From assembly GCA_035308165.1 (NCBI GenBank), contig DATGHC010000002.1:62001-126000 (forward strand): DNA of 64,000 nucleotides, written 5' to 3'. The notes under the pieces were generated by a model. The model ran no database searches. It was not told the DNA's origin and saw nothing but the letters and a program-made list of their open reading frames with translations. The position numbers and the translations under genes were made by a program. How positions within the stretch are numbered: the first letter of the stretch is position 1; every line of letters starts with the position of its first letter. This stretch comes from DASTCZ01 sp035308165 (GTDB lineage: Bacteria > Acidobacteriota > Terriglobia > Acidiferrales > UBA7541). Below, one piece after another: positions 51,006 to 59,633 of this stretch.

Positions 51006-53474
51006 ATGACTGCGCTTCTCAATGACCTCCGCTACGCTTTCCGCAACTTCGCCAAAAATCCCGTTTTCACCGCGGCCGTAATTCTGTCTCTCGCCATCGG
51101 CATCGGCGCAAACACTTCTATCTTCAGCATCACCTACGCCTTGCTCCTGCGCCCGCTCCCATATAAGAACGCCGACCGTCTGGTCATCCTGTGGAATCGC
51201 TCGCCCGGTCTGAACATCACGCAGGACTGGTTTTCCCCCGCGCAATATTTCGACATCAAGAACGGTCACTCCGGATTCGAGCAGGTCGCCATCGCCATCG
51301 GCGGAAATTTCAATCTCACCGGCAGCGGAGATCCGGAGCGCGTCGGTGCGATTCGCGTCTCCTCAAATCTCTTGCCCATGCTGGGGGTCAACGCAGCCGC
51401 GGGCCGCCTTTTCACGCCGGAGGAAGATTCGCCCGGCCGTCAGCTCACGGCGGTCCTCACCTACGGATTTTGGTCGCAGCATTTCGGCTCTGACCCCAAC
51501 ATGCTCGGCAAGCCGCTCATCATCAATGGAGTCACTTACGAAGTCGCGGGCATCCTGCCGAAATACTTCTCCTTGCCGCGCGAAGTCCTGCCCATTCTTT
51601 ACGGCACCGATCACGCCGATCTATTTATTCCCCTGCCTTTCGGTGCTGACGCGCCGCAACACCGCCAGAACGAAGACTACAACATTCTCGGCACGCTCAA
51701 GCCCAGCGTCACGGTCGCGCAGGCCCAGGCGGAAATGGACACGCTCACCGCGCGACTCCGCCGCGACCATCCCGATGTCTATCCGCCCAATGGCGGTCTG
51801 ACGTTCGGCATCGTGCCGCTGCTCGATCAGGTCGTCGGCGACGCACGGCGGCCGCTGCTGATTCTTCTTGGCTCGGTTGGGTTCGTACTGCTGATCGCCT
51901 GCGCCAATGTCGCTAATCTTCAACTCTCGCGCGCAGTCGCGCGCCAAAAAGAAATCGCCATTCGCACCGCGCTGGGAGCGAGTCGCGGCCGTGTGATCCG
52001 ACAATTGCTGACCGAAAGCATTTCGCTGGCCCTTTGCGGCGGTGCGCTCGGCGTGCTCTTTTCCTTTTGGGCCGTGAAGTGGATTCATGTTCTCGGACCC
52101 AAGAGCGTTCCGCGCCTCTACGACATTGGCGTTAACTCCGAGGCGCTTCTCTTCACGTTTTTGCTTTCCATAATTTCCGGCGCGCTCTTCGGCCTCGCGC
52201 CTGCCCTGCGCCTGGGCCGCCTTGATATCCACGCGACGCTTAAGGACGAGTCCCGCGGCTCCGCCGGGTCGGACGCTGTATGGGGACGCGGCAACAATCT
52301 TCGCCGGCTGCTGGTGGTTTCCGAGCTTGCGCTCAGCGTGGTCCTGCTGATCGGCGCGGGACTGCTGATTCGCAGCTTCGCGCGCCTGCAAAATGTTCAG
52401 CCCGGCTTCAATCCGAAAAATGTTCTCACTCTTGAGCTGACCATGACCGGCAAGAAATACGCCGACAGAAACGCGGTACTGAACACATATCACGATCTTT
52501 GGGATCGCCTCGAGCGCCTGCCCGGTGTCACCGCCGCAGGCGGCGTCACTCCTATCCCCCTGAGCGCGACATTCGCCTGGGGCCCTATCGTCATTGAGGG
52601 CCGCACTCCGCTCCCGGGCGAAAATTTCATCAATGCGGATGAACGCGTGGTTGCAGGCCACTATTTCCAGGCCATGGAAATCCCCCTGCTTAAGGGGCGC
52701 CTGTTCGACGATCACGACAATGCCACTGCGCCTTTTGTAGCGGTCATCGACGAATATATGGCCCAGCAGTTCTGGCCCAACGAAAATCCCCTTGGCAAAC
52801 ACTTCCGCCATGGAACCTTGACCGCTTCAGGTCAGCCCATCGAAATTGTCGGCGTGGTGGGGCGCATCAAGCAATACACTCTCGACGCCGATTCACGCAT
52901 CGCGCTCTATATGCCGCAAACGCAAAACCCGTCGCGCGGAATGGATGTGGTTTTGCGCAGCACGGGCGATCCTGCGGCGCTCACTTCCGCCGTCAAAGAT
53001 CAGCTCCGCGCCATCGATCCCGATCTGCCTATGTATGGCGTGCGCACTATGGCTCAGCGCGTGGACGAATCTCTCGCCAGCCGCCGGTTCTCCATGTTGT
53101 TGCTGGGATTGTTTGCGTCGCTGGCCCTGGCGCTCGCCGCCATCGGCACTTACGGAGTCATGGCCTATCTGGTCAATCAGGCCACGCGCGAAATTGGAAT
53201 CCGCATGGCCTTGGGCGCCACGCAGCAAAATATCCTGTCGCTCATCCTGCGCAAAGGCTTGACCCTAACGCTTTCTGGAGTCGCACTCGGTCTCGCCGCC
53301 GCGTTCGCGCTTACTCAGCTTCTGCGCAGCCAGCTCTTCGGCATTAAAGCCACCGATCCCGCCACATTCTTTGCGATCGCAATTCTTCTCGCCGGCATCG
53401 CCCTCTTCGCCAGCTACATTCCCGCGCGCCGCGCCGCCCGGATTGATCCCATGATTTCGCTCCGGTCGGAATAA
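51006..53474 (+). CDS. ADOP family orphan ABC transporter permease (fourth copy)
   Basis: This protein of about 822 residues begins LLNDLRYAFRNFAKNPVFTA, followed by the family block LAIGIGANTSIFSITYALLL. The first FtsX module has LLIACANVANLQLSRAVARQ near 300. The second half has LFASLALALAAIGTYGVMAY near 700, and the protein ends RRAARIDPMISLRSE. The periplasmic domains are as long as in the other copies. It stands alone, without PadR or ATPase. ATG 51006 is preferred, although ATG 50982 is in frame and neither has a Shine-Dalgarno. The substrate is unknown. Confidence 0.91.
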   Translation: MTALLNDLRYAFRNFAKNPVFTAAVILSLAIGIGANTSIFSITYALLLRPLPYKNADRLVILWNRSPGLNITQDWFSPAQYFDIKNGHSGFEQVAIAIGGNFNLTGSGDPERVGAIRVSSNLLPMLGVNAAAGRLFTPEEDSPGRQLTAVLTYGFWSQHFGSDPNMLGKPLIINGVTYEVAGILPKYFSLPREVLPILYGTDHADLFIPLPFGADAPQHRQNEDYNILGTLKPSVTVAQAQAEMDTLTARLRRDHPDVYPPNGGLTFGIVPLLDQVVGDARRPLLILLGSVGFVLLIACANVANLQLSRAVARQKEIAIRTALGASRGRVIRQLLTESISLALCGGALGVLFSFWAVKWIHVLGPKSVPRLYDIGVNSEALLFTFLLSIISGALFGLAPALRLGRLDIHATLKDESRGSAGSDAVWGRGNNLRRLLVVSELALSVVLLIGAGLLIRSFARLQNVQPGFNPKNVLTLELTMTGKKYADRNAVLNTYHDLWDRLERLPGVTAAGGVTPIPLSATFAWGPIVIEGRTPLPGENFINADERVVAGHYFQAMEIPLLKGRLFDDHDNATAPFVAVIDEYMAQQFWPNENPLGKHFRHGTLTASGQPIEIVGVVGRIKQYTLDADSRIALYMPQTQNPSRGMDVVLRSTGDPAALTSAVKDQLRAIDPDLPMYGVRTMAQRVDESLASRRFSMLLLGLFASLALALAAIGTYGVMAYLVNQATREIGIRMALGATQQNILSLILRKGLTLTLSGVALGLAAAFALTQLLRSQLFGIKATDPATFFAIAILLAGIALFASYIPARRAARIDPMISLRSE

Positions 53475-53686
53475 GCTGCGCCCCCTCGACGATTTGCGCG
53501 ATCAAGAATTCTTTCGCTTGCTGCGCGCGGTTTTGTCTTTCAGTTAAACCTGATTGATCTATTCACGGGCAATTTCCGAAATCTTACTGCCGATGCGTTA
53601 CTTTGCGCCAAGAAAAGCACCGCCCTCTCACGCAAAATGACACTCATATTTCTCCGTGCCCCTCCGTGTCCTCTTTGCCTCTGCAG

Positions 53687-53756
53687 TAAAGCTTATTGTT
53701 TTTTTTGCTCACCGTCTTGTATCTACCACGCGAAATGCCAACTTTCAACAGCGCCT
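53687..53756 (+). repeat. Imperfect direct repeat, left flank of the ankyrin gene
   Basis: These 70 bases match 55371-55438 on the other side of the ankyrin gene. The last 30 bases (53727-53756, CACGCGAAATGCCAACTTTC and on) agree at 26 of 30 positions with 55409-55438. The rest of the 295-base gap (53475-53769) holds the CTCTGCAG part of the repeat family at 53669-53686 and nothing else recognisable. Confidence 0.6.
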
Positions 53757-53769
53757 GCAATTCGCTAAA

Positions 53770-55281
53770 TCACCCCTTCTTTCTCCCCGCCCAATCCCTC
53801 AGCATCGCCGCCACGTCCGCATGCTTGCCTTGCTCCGCGGCCTCGACCGCGTCAAACGTGCCCTGGAAATTCGTCCCTTTCTGCAGCGGGTCGAGCCCTT
53901 TCTCCACAAAGAAGCGGCACATTTCCAGATGCCCCCGTTGGGCGGCCATGTGCAGTACCGTCAATCCGCGCATGTCTTCCTTCACATCCGCGCCCGCGCC
54001 AATCAGGTATTCCGCTTTGTCCAACTGCGGCTTGCCGAACGCGGTGTACCACAGCAGCGGAAAACCGTGCGCGCCGCGCTCGTGAATCCGTTGCGAGTCC
54101 TCCGCCAGCATGCGCTTCATGTCATCGAGCGAGCCGAACACTGTCGCCGTGCACAGCGAATAGGACGCGCCGCGATCCAGCAAATGCCCTCCAATGTCCG
54201 GCCGCCCCATGTGCGCCCCCGCTTCCACAGGCAACTCATCCCATGAGGCGCGCGTGTTCAGCAGTTCAGGAGCCAGCTCCACCAATTTCTTCACGCGATC
54301 AATGTTGAAGTGGCACAGCACAATAAATGCGTTAATGAAATCGCGCGGCAGTCCCTGCGTGTCGTCGCGCGTCAACGCCACGAATTTCGGGCCGTACTCA
54401 AATCGCCGCGCGTAATAATCCTTGGGAATTGAATTCGCATTCCGCAGCAGCGCCGCTGCTTCCATTTTTCCGCCTGCGGTCGCAATATCCAGCGCCGTCT
54501 GCCCCGCTGCATTCCTGGCGTTCACGTCGGCGCCCTTCTGCAACACCAATCGCACCATACGCGGATATCCCCCGCGCGCGGCACTGTGCAGCAAGGTGTC
54601 TCCATCCGACGTTGCCGCGTTCGCTTCCATCCCATTCGCGATAATGTCAAATCCCATCGCCTCCGCTGACATCTGGAACGGTGATTGCAATCCCAAATGC
54701 ATGGCCGTCGCGTTCTTCCGCCTCGGATTTCCCTGCTTGAAATTCATTCCATAGGTGATGGCGTTGTCCACGATGGTCGATTGACCACACAGCGCCGCCA
54801 CGTGGATCGGCGTGTCGCCCGCCGGATTGGGCGCGTTCACCAAACCGGGCGCGGGCCGCAGCAGCTCGTTAAACCGGTCCACCTTTCCCCCCGCCGCCGC
54901 TTCGTGCGCGTCCAGCACCAGCCCCCTCGATTCAAACAGCGCCAGCATCTCCTTTTGCCCCGCGTAAGCCGCCAGCAAGTACACCGATTGTCCGTTCGCA
55001 TCCCGTGCATACAGCAGTCCCGGATCGCGCTCCAGCGCGCGAGTCACCTTCTCCACGTCCCCGTTGATCACTGCCAGCCGAAATGGATCCGTCTCCGGAG
55101 CAAAATCCCCCAGCGAATTTTCCAGCCCACGACTCACCGACCCTCGCTTCATGCCAATCGCTTCCGTCGAAAATCCTCTCGCCGGAGAAATCGCCGCCGC
55201 GAGCTTGCCCGCCGTCAGCGCTACACCTGTGATGCCCACCGCACTCGCGATAAAGTCCCGTCGCCGATAAGTTTTTGACAT
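53770..55281 (-). CDS. Tat-exported ankyrin-repeat protein
   Basis: This 503-residue protein has a twin-arginine leader (YRRRDFIASAVGITGVALTA), indicating export in the folded state. Ankyrin repeats run through the rest of it, with recognisable units such as GDTPIHVAALCGQSTIVDNA near 155, GDTLLHSAARGGYPRMVRLV near 220 and GQTALDIATAGGKMEAAAL near 255. GLTVLHMAAQRGHLEMCRFF follows near 435. No catalytic domain is visible, so it probably binds other proteins in the periplasm. AGGAGG precedes ATG 55281; an in-frame start 24 bases upstream lacks one. Imperfect direct repeats flank it on both sides. It is divergent from purN. Confidence 0.87.
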   Translation of the reverse strand: MSKTYRRRDFIASAVGITGVALTAGKLAAAISPARGFSTEAIGMKRGSVSRGLENSLGDFAPETDPFRLAVINGDVEKVTRALERDPGLLYARDANGQSVYLLAAYAGQKEMLALFESRGLVLDAHEAAAGGKVDRFNELLRPAPGLVNAPNPAGDTPIHVAALCGQSTIVDNAITYGMNFKQGNPRRKNATAMHLGLQSPFQMSAEAMGFDIIANGMEANAATSDGDTLLHSAARGGYPRMVRLVLQKGADVNARNAAGQTALDIATAGGKMEAAALLRNANSIPKDYYARRFEYGPKFVALTRDDTQGLPRDFINAFIVLCHFNIDRVKKLVELAPELLNTRASWDELPVEAGAHMGRPDIGGHLLDRGASYSLCTATVFGSLDDMKRMLAEDSQRIHERGAHGFPLLWYTAFGKPQLDKAEYLIGAGADVKEDMRGLTVLHMAAQRGHLEMCRFFVEKGLDPLQKGTNFQGTFDAVEAAEQGKHADVAAMLRDWAGRKKG

Positions 55282-55370
55282 GGTGGCCTCCTTCTCTGGT
55301 CGCACAATAACTATTACGGTCTCAGCCCCCGAAACGCTTCTTCATTCTTGCGAATTTGCAGATCCTATGG

Positions 55371-55438
55371 TGAAGCCTTTTGTATCTTGCTCCCTGTTTT
55401 GTCCCCGCCACGCGATATGCTAACTTTCATCAGTGCCT
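55371..55438 (+). repeat. Imperfect direct repeat, right flank of the ankyrin gene, overlapping the purN start
   Basis: This is the partner of 53687-53756. It contains TATGCT (55416-55421), a -10-like box 11 bases before the purN GTG (55433), and the first bases of purN itself. The left copy retains the counterpart of that start region without a gene behind it. Confidence 0.6.
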
Positions 55439-56089
55439 CCCAAACGCATTGGAGTTCTCCTCAGCGGCCGCGGCTCGAATCTTGAAGCCCTGGCCGATAG
55501 CGTCGCCGCCCGACGCATCCCCAACGCCGAAATCGCCGTGGTCATCAGCAACCGCGAAGGCGCTCCGGGCATCGAGCGGGCCGCCGCGCGCGGAATTCCT
55601 GCAAAGCTCATCCCATCCAAGGGGTTGGAACGCGAGGCCTACGACAAGCAGGTCGCCGTCGTCCTCCAGGAATATAAAGTCGATCTGGTCTGTCTCGCGG
55701 GGTATATGCGCCTGCTCTCCCCATTTTTCGTCGCCGCGTTTCGCGGGCGCATCCTGAATATTCACCCGTCGCTGTTGCCGTCGTTCCCGGGGCTGGAAGC
55801 GCAGCGCCAGGCGCTGGAATTTGGCGCGCGATTTTCCGGCTGCACCGTGCATTTTGTGGATGAAAATCTCGACGCGGGTCCCATCATCCTGCAGGCCGTG
55901 GTTCCGGTACTTGATGAGGACACGCCCGATACGCTCGGCGCGCGCATCCTCAAAGAGGAGCATCGCATTTATACTGAGGCGGTGAATCTGGTGCTCGAAG
56001 GCCGCACGCGGACCGAGGGCCGCCGCGTGATCCATTTGCCGCCTGCGCAAAGCGCGGCTGCAAAACAAGTGGGTGTAAAACATTCATGA
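55433..56089 (+). CDS. purN: Phosphoribosylglycinamide formyltransferase
   Basis: It transfers a formyl group from 10-formyl-tetrahydrofolate to GAR in purine synthesis. The 218-residue protein has GVLLSGRGSNLEALADSV at the start, VCLAGYMRLLSPFF near 80, the catalytic NIHPSLLPSFPGL near 105 and GCTVHFVDENLDAGPII near 130 with the essential Asp. The start is GTG 55433 without Shine-Dalgarno; a TATGCT box only 11 bases away implies a leader of a few bases. Its stop overlaps the tyrS start in ATGA. It is separated from the main purine operon by 5.6 kb. Confidence 0.95.
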   Translation: MPPKRIGVLLSGRGSNLEALADSVAARRIPNAEIAVVISNREGAPGIERAAARGIPAKLIPSKGLEREAYDKQVAVVLQEYKVDLVCLAGYMRLLSPFFVAAFRGRILNIHPSLLPSFPGLEAQRQALEFGARFSGCTVHFVDENLDAGPIILQAVVPVLDEDTPDTLGARILKEEHRIYTEAVNLVLEGRTRTEGRRVIHLPPAQSAAAKQVGVKHS

Positions 56090-57345
56090 CGCCGCAACCG
56101 GGTAGTTCACCGAGAAAAGATACCTCCGCATTTCCCGAGGTCGCGGAGCAGGTCGCTTATCTGCGCAAAGGCGCTGCGGAAATTATTCCCGAGCCGGAGT
56201 TTGTCGCCAAGCTCGAGGCCTCGCGAAAAAACGGCAAGCCCCTGCGCGCCTATCTCGGCGTGGATCCCACCGCCCCCGACATTCATTTGGGCCACACCGT
56301 TGTCCTTCGCAAGCTGAAGCACTTTCAGGATCTGGGCCACACCGCCATTTTTCTGATTGGCGATTTTTCCGCCATGATCGGCGACCCCACCGGACAATCG
56401 GAAACTCGCCCTCCTTTATCCCGCGAACAGGTGGACGCCAACGCGAACACCTATCTCGAACAAGTTTTCAAGATTCTCGATCGGGATAAAACGGAAGTCC
56501 GCAAGAACAGCGAGTGGCTTGAAAAATTGACCAGCCATGAGGTTGTGCGTCTGTGCGGCCACTATCGGCTGGCGCGCATGCTGGAACGCGAGGATTTTCG
56601 CTCGCGCCTCGAAAAGAGCATTCCCATCTCCGTCCACGAATTGTTATATCCATTGCTCACTGCCTATGACGCGGTAATGCTCCAGTCCGACGTCGAGCTG
56701 GGCGCCACGGAGCAAAAATTTAATTTGCTCGTGCACCGGGACATCCAGCGCGAATACGGATTGCCGGGAGAAGTCGCGCTGACCATGCCCATTCTCGTGG
56801 GGCTGGACGGCGAGCGCAAAATGTCCAAGAGTCTCGGCAATTACGTCGGCATCACCGAGCCGCCCTCGGAAATGTTTGGTAAGTTGATGAGCATTTCCGA
56901 CGACCTGATGTGGAATTACATGGAGCTGCTCACCGACCGCGCGCCCGCGGAAATCACCCGACTGCGCCGCCACGTCGCCGAAGGCGCGGCGCATCCCATG
57001 GACGTGAAAATCGGCCTCGCTCAGGAGATCATCGCGGGCTTTCACGGTGCGGCGGCTGCCGCTCACGCCGCCGAAGAATTCCACAAAGTGTTTCAACAGC
57101 GCGGCGCGCCTTCGGATGTCCCCGAAAAAATTCTCAAGCCCGGTGTGCGCCAGCTTTACGCGCTGCTCACGGAAGCCGGGCTGGCTCCGTCGCGCAGTGA
57201 AGCCGAGCGCCTGATCAAGCAGGGTGGTGTGGAAATTGATGGTGCCCGGGTGGAAGATGTGAAACGCGAAGTAAATCTGACCCCCGGCGCCCAAATCCTC
57301 CTGCGCGCCGGCAAGAAAAAATTCCTGCACATCCTCTGCGAATAG
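56086..57345 (+). CDS. tyrS: Tyrosyl-tRNA synthetase
   Basis: It charges tRNA-Tyr. The 419-residue class I synthetase has the HIGH-type motif in YLGVDPTAPDIHLGHTVVL near 60, GDFSAMIGDPTGQSETRP near 92, and VELGATEQKFNLLVHRDIQ near 205. The KMSKS loop is KMSKSLGNYVG near 245, and a C-terminal S4 RNA-binding domain begins at about 350 (GLAPSRSEAERLIKQGGVEI). The motif spacing and S4 domain fit the TyrRS class with a long insert-free body. It is coupled to purN by a 4-base overlap. No T-box leader is present. Confidence 0.96.
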   Translation: MTPQPGSSPRKDTSAFPEVAEQVAYLRKGAAEIIPEPEFVAKLEASRKNGKPLRAYLGVDPTAPDIHLGHTVVLRKLKHFQDLGHTAIFLIGDFSAMIGDPTGQSETRPPLSREQVDANANTYLEQVFKILDRDKTEVRKNSEWLEKLTSHEVVRLCGHYRLARMLEREDFRSRLEKSIPISVHELLYPLLTAYDAVMLQSDVELGATEQKFNLLVHRDIQREYGLPGEVALTMPILVGLDGERKMSKSLGNYVGITEPPSEMFGKLMSISDDLMWNYMELLTDRAPAEITRLRRHVAEGAAHPMDVKIGLAQEIIAGFHGAAAAAHAAEEFHKVFQQRGAPSDVPEKILKPGVRQLYALLTEAGLAPSRSEAERLIKQGGVEIDGARVEDVKREVNLTPGAQILLRAGKKKFLHILCE

Positions 57346-57408
57346 CCGCCTTCTACTTCCTCGGCGGGGCCGGCGACATCATCAGCCGGGCTGAGGGCTA
57401 CTGATTCT

Positions 57409-57879
57409 TCATCGCCGTTCCGCGTATTTCTTCAACCGCGCAAGGTATTCGCCATTGCGGCGCGCCACAGCGTGCCGGGTGACCAGCCAATCCACAACGC
57501 GTGCGATTTTGCCCGGCATTGCATATTCGCTGCGCATGGTCACACGCGCTCCGGTCGCGGTCGGCCCCACTTCCCACCTTTCAATCCCGCGCACCCCGTA
57601 AGCGTCTTCAAATCGCCACTCGAAGATCTTCGGCCACTCAAACCGTGTCACGACCGCCGTATGTGCCACTTCTTTTCTCGCGACCTTTCCGGTGATGCGC
57701 ACTTTTTGCGCCACGCTGAATTCCGCGCACCCACCGGACACCTCGAATTCGCTTCTCATTTCCGCGCCATACCAGTACGGCATCCGTTGCGGAACCATGA
57801 ACAGAAATATGTCCGCAGGAGTCGCCGTGGTATCCATGCTGCATTCAACGATTCGGGGCTCTTGTTTCGCGGTTTTCAT
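57409..57879 (-). CDS. SRPBCC superfamily protein (START-like)
   Basis: This 156-residue protein has the helix-grip pattern of the polyketide-cyclase/START group. ATPADIFLFMVPQRMPYWYG near 20 is the opening helix, alternating strands follow (AEFSVAQKVRITGKVARKEV, VVTRFEWPKIFEWRFED), and a long C-terminal helix (IARVVDWLVTRHAVARRNGE) lines the ligand pocket. Such proteins bind hydrophobic ligands; no enzyme activity can be named. ATG 57879 is chosen because a TATACT box lies upstream of a GTG 24 bases earlier, which would put that GTG at or before the transcript start. Confidence 0.75.
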   Translation of the reverse strand: MKTAKQEPRIVECSMDTTATPADIFLFMVPQRMPYWYGAEMRSEFEVSGGCAEFSVAQKVRITGKVARKEVAHTAVVTRFEWPKIFEWRFEDAYGVRGIERWEVGPTATGARVTMRSEYAMPGKIARVVDWLVTRHAVARRNGEYLARLKKYAERR

Positions 57880-57980
57880 CGGCGCGGTGGACGAGTTTAT
57901 CACCGCCAGTATAATTTCCGTGGGAAGGGGTCACGCACGGCAGGCGACTCAAAAACGCGTGAAGGTTCAGGGATGAAGAC

Positions 57981-58769
57981 TCAGAAGGGAATCGCAGAGG
58001 CAGCAAGAACGTGCCGGTTGCGCGTGGATTGAATGAAAACCACCGCGCGCAGATTATCGCGCTTCCATTCTTTGCCCAGCTTTACCGTGATCTGCGTTTC
58101 AAATGAAGTTTCGCCACCCGCGTTGGCCTTCCCAACCTTTGTAAATGCGCGTACAACTCCATCGTGTTCCAATCCCCGCCCGGCATTTTCTCCGGCGCGC
58201 ACATTGGAATGCAGGTGACTCTCGGTTACAGCAAGCAGCACATCAAACTTATCGGAAGCATCCCCCGGCAGTTTGCCTGCTTGAATGCGCAGCGCGCGCG
58301 AATCGCCGGCGGCATCGCCGGCCCATGCAAGCTGCAACTGTGCTTTCGGGTCAGCGGCCGCGGTCTCAATGGCTTGTTTTGCGCGGATCCCATTGCCTCC
58401 GACAAATTCCAGGTGTCCATCCACGACCATCTGCGGAGTGTAAACTTCCGAGCCCAAAATTCTGGAGTACTCCTCCTGCCGCCGCGTCGCGGCCGAAGAC
58501 GCGAACGGGTCCAACCAGCCCTGGCCATCCCAGTAATCCACGTGCTGCTCCAGGATGATCACCTCTGCGTTGGCGAAGGGTTGCAGCGAATTTATTTTGG
58601 CGAGCAACGAATCCGCCGGAGGGCAGCTCGAGCATCCTTCCGAAGTGAATAATTCTACCAATACCGGGTTGCGCGGATTCGCCGCCTGAGACCGTGAAAC
58701 GGGGGCAATTGCTCCGACGGAAGAAAGCATCAGCAAGAACAGTGTTGCGCTGATCATGCGCGATTTCAT
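57981..58769 (-). CDS. Secreted DUF1223 thioredoxin-fold protein
   Basis: This 262-residue protein has a Sec signal peptide (MKSRMISATLFLLMLSSVGA, cut near 30). The DUF1223 domain follows, with the thioredoxin-like start VLVELFTSEGCSSCPPADSL carrying a Cys-x2-Cys, then ILEQHVDYWDGQGWLDPF near 75 and VYTPQMVVDGHLEFVG near 112. The family is found across Gram-negative bacteria; the fold suggests redox activity or disulfide handling outside the cytoplasm, but no reaction is established. GGGGGGA precedes the ATG. It is divergent from the CGNR regulator gene, with a 149-base shared control region. Confidence 0.88.
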   Translation of the reverse strand: MKSRMISATLFLLMLSSVGAIAPVSRSQAANPRNPVLVELFTSEGCSSCPPADSLLAKINSLQPFANAEVIILEQHVDYWDGQGWLDPFASSAATRRQEEYSRILGSEVYTPQMVVDGHLEFVGGNGIRAKQAIETAAADPKAQLQLAWAGDAAGDSRALRIQAGKLPGDASDKFDVLLAVTESHLHSNVRAGENAGRGLEHDGVVRAFTKVGKANAGGETSFETQITVKLGKEWKRDNLRAVVFIQSTRNRHVLAASAIPF

Positions 58770-58812
58770 CGTCCAAATCCCCCCAACCTTGCGAACCAGC
58801 TAACTGGAGTTT

Positions 58813-58836
58813 TAGTGCATCTACTAGGATGCACTA
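58813..58836. promoter_or_regulatory. Palindromic operator candidate between DUF1223 gene and CGNR regulator
   Basis: TAGTGCATC-TACTAG-GATGCACTA has perfect 9-base arms. A second, looser pair, CTAACC (58857-58862) and GGTTAG (58881-58886), lies closer to the regulator gene. The symmetric sites between divergent genes, one of them a regulator, suggest a shared operator bound by the CGNR protein. Binding is inferred. Confidence 0.5.
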
Positions 58837-58905
58837 TGTTGCTTACTAGTCGCAAGCTAACCATTAAAGTGCAAGAAATAGGTTAGTGTTTTACCGCAAT
58901 TGCCG

Positions 58906-58911
58906 TACAAT
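58906..58911 (+). promoter_or_regulatory. -10 box (TACAAT) of the CGNR gene
   Basis: TACAAT lies 7 bases before the ATG at 58919, the same spacing as TATAAT before the metal ATPase gene. The -35 region is poor. A transcript starting at the usual distance would begin at the ATG itself, so the mRNA would be leaderless; no Shine-Dalgarno is present. Confidence 0.4.
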
Positions 58912-58918
58912 AACCCAT

Positions 58919-59575
58919 ATGTCTTCCGAATTCTCTCCCGATTCCCAAAACCGGAATTCGAGTTTTGTACTCCTTGGCGGACGCCTGGCGATCGATTTTG
59001 TAAATACCGCTCCCGATGCTGCAGGGGCGTCGGATGCGCTGACGAGTTGGGGGGATCTTGTGGCCTTCCTGGTGGCGACGGGGACGATATCCTTGAGCAG
59101 GGAAGCGACGCTGCGCGATTTGGTCCAGGACGCGGAGTTGGAAACATCCGCGCTGCGCAGTTATTCGCTGCAGTTGCGCAGCGCGATCCGGCAAATTTTG
59201 GAGGCGCGGATTTCCGGATATGTGTTGGATACGAATAGCATTGCCATCATCAATGGGATTCTCGAGTATACGGAAGGTTATGAGCAGCTGGAAGCTGTTG
59301 TGGATGCCGGCGTGGAAGAGCCGGACTGGCGCATGGCGCTGGTTTCTCGCAGCCATGGAATGGAGTGGCTGATTGCTGCCATCGCGCGGTCGGCGGCCAA
59401 ACTGGTGGCGGAAGGCCCCGCCGCGCCGGTGCGCATCTGCGCGAACCCCAAGTGCGGACTTTTTTTCTATGACGATTCGCGTACCGGCGATCGAAAATGG
59501 TGCTCGATGGCAACGTGCGGAAACCGAACGAAGGTGGCGACTCATTTCCGGAGGCGGAAAGGCGGCAAGAAATGA
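58919..59575 (+). CDS. CGNR zinc-finger / ABATE domain putative transcriptional regulator
   Basis: This 218-residue protein has the ABATE domain (about 10-160, opening LLGGRLAIDFVNTAPDAAG) that is thought to sense a ligand. The C-terminal CGNR zinc finger is CANPKCGLFFYDDSRTGDRKW followed by CSMATCGNRTKVATHFRRRK, here quoted in parts, with four cysteines and a basic tail for DNA contact. The family is regarded as regulatory, mostly without proven targets. It is divergent from the DUF1223 gene with palindromes between the two. The ATG at 58919 begins MSSEFSPDSQ; an upstream in-frame start would lie before the -10 box. Confidence 0.88.
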   Translation: MSSEFSPDSQNRNSSFVLLGGRLAIDFVNTAPDAAGASDALTSWGDLVAFLVATGTISLSREATLRDLVQDAELETSALRSYSLQLRSAIRQILEARISGYVLDTNSIAIINGILEYTEGYEQLEAVVDAGVEEPDWRMALVSRSHGMEWLIAAIARSAAKLVAEGPAAPVRICANPKCGLFFYDDSRTGDRKWCSMATCGNRTKVATHFRRRKGGKK

Positions 59576-59633
59576 GAAAAGCCAATTGCCACGGATTCAC
59601 CACCGGGAGCACAGCGATCCCCGGAGAATTCTG

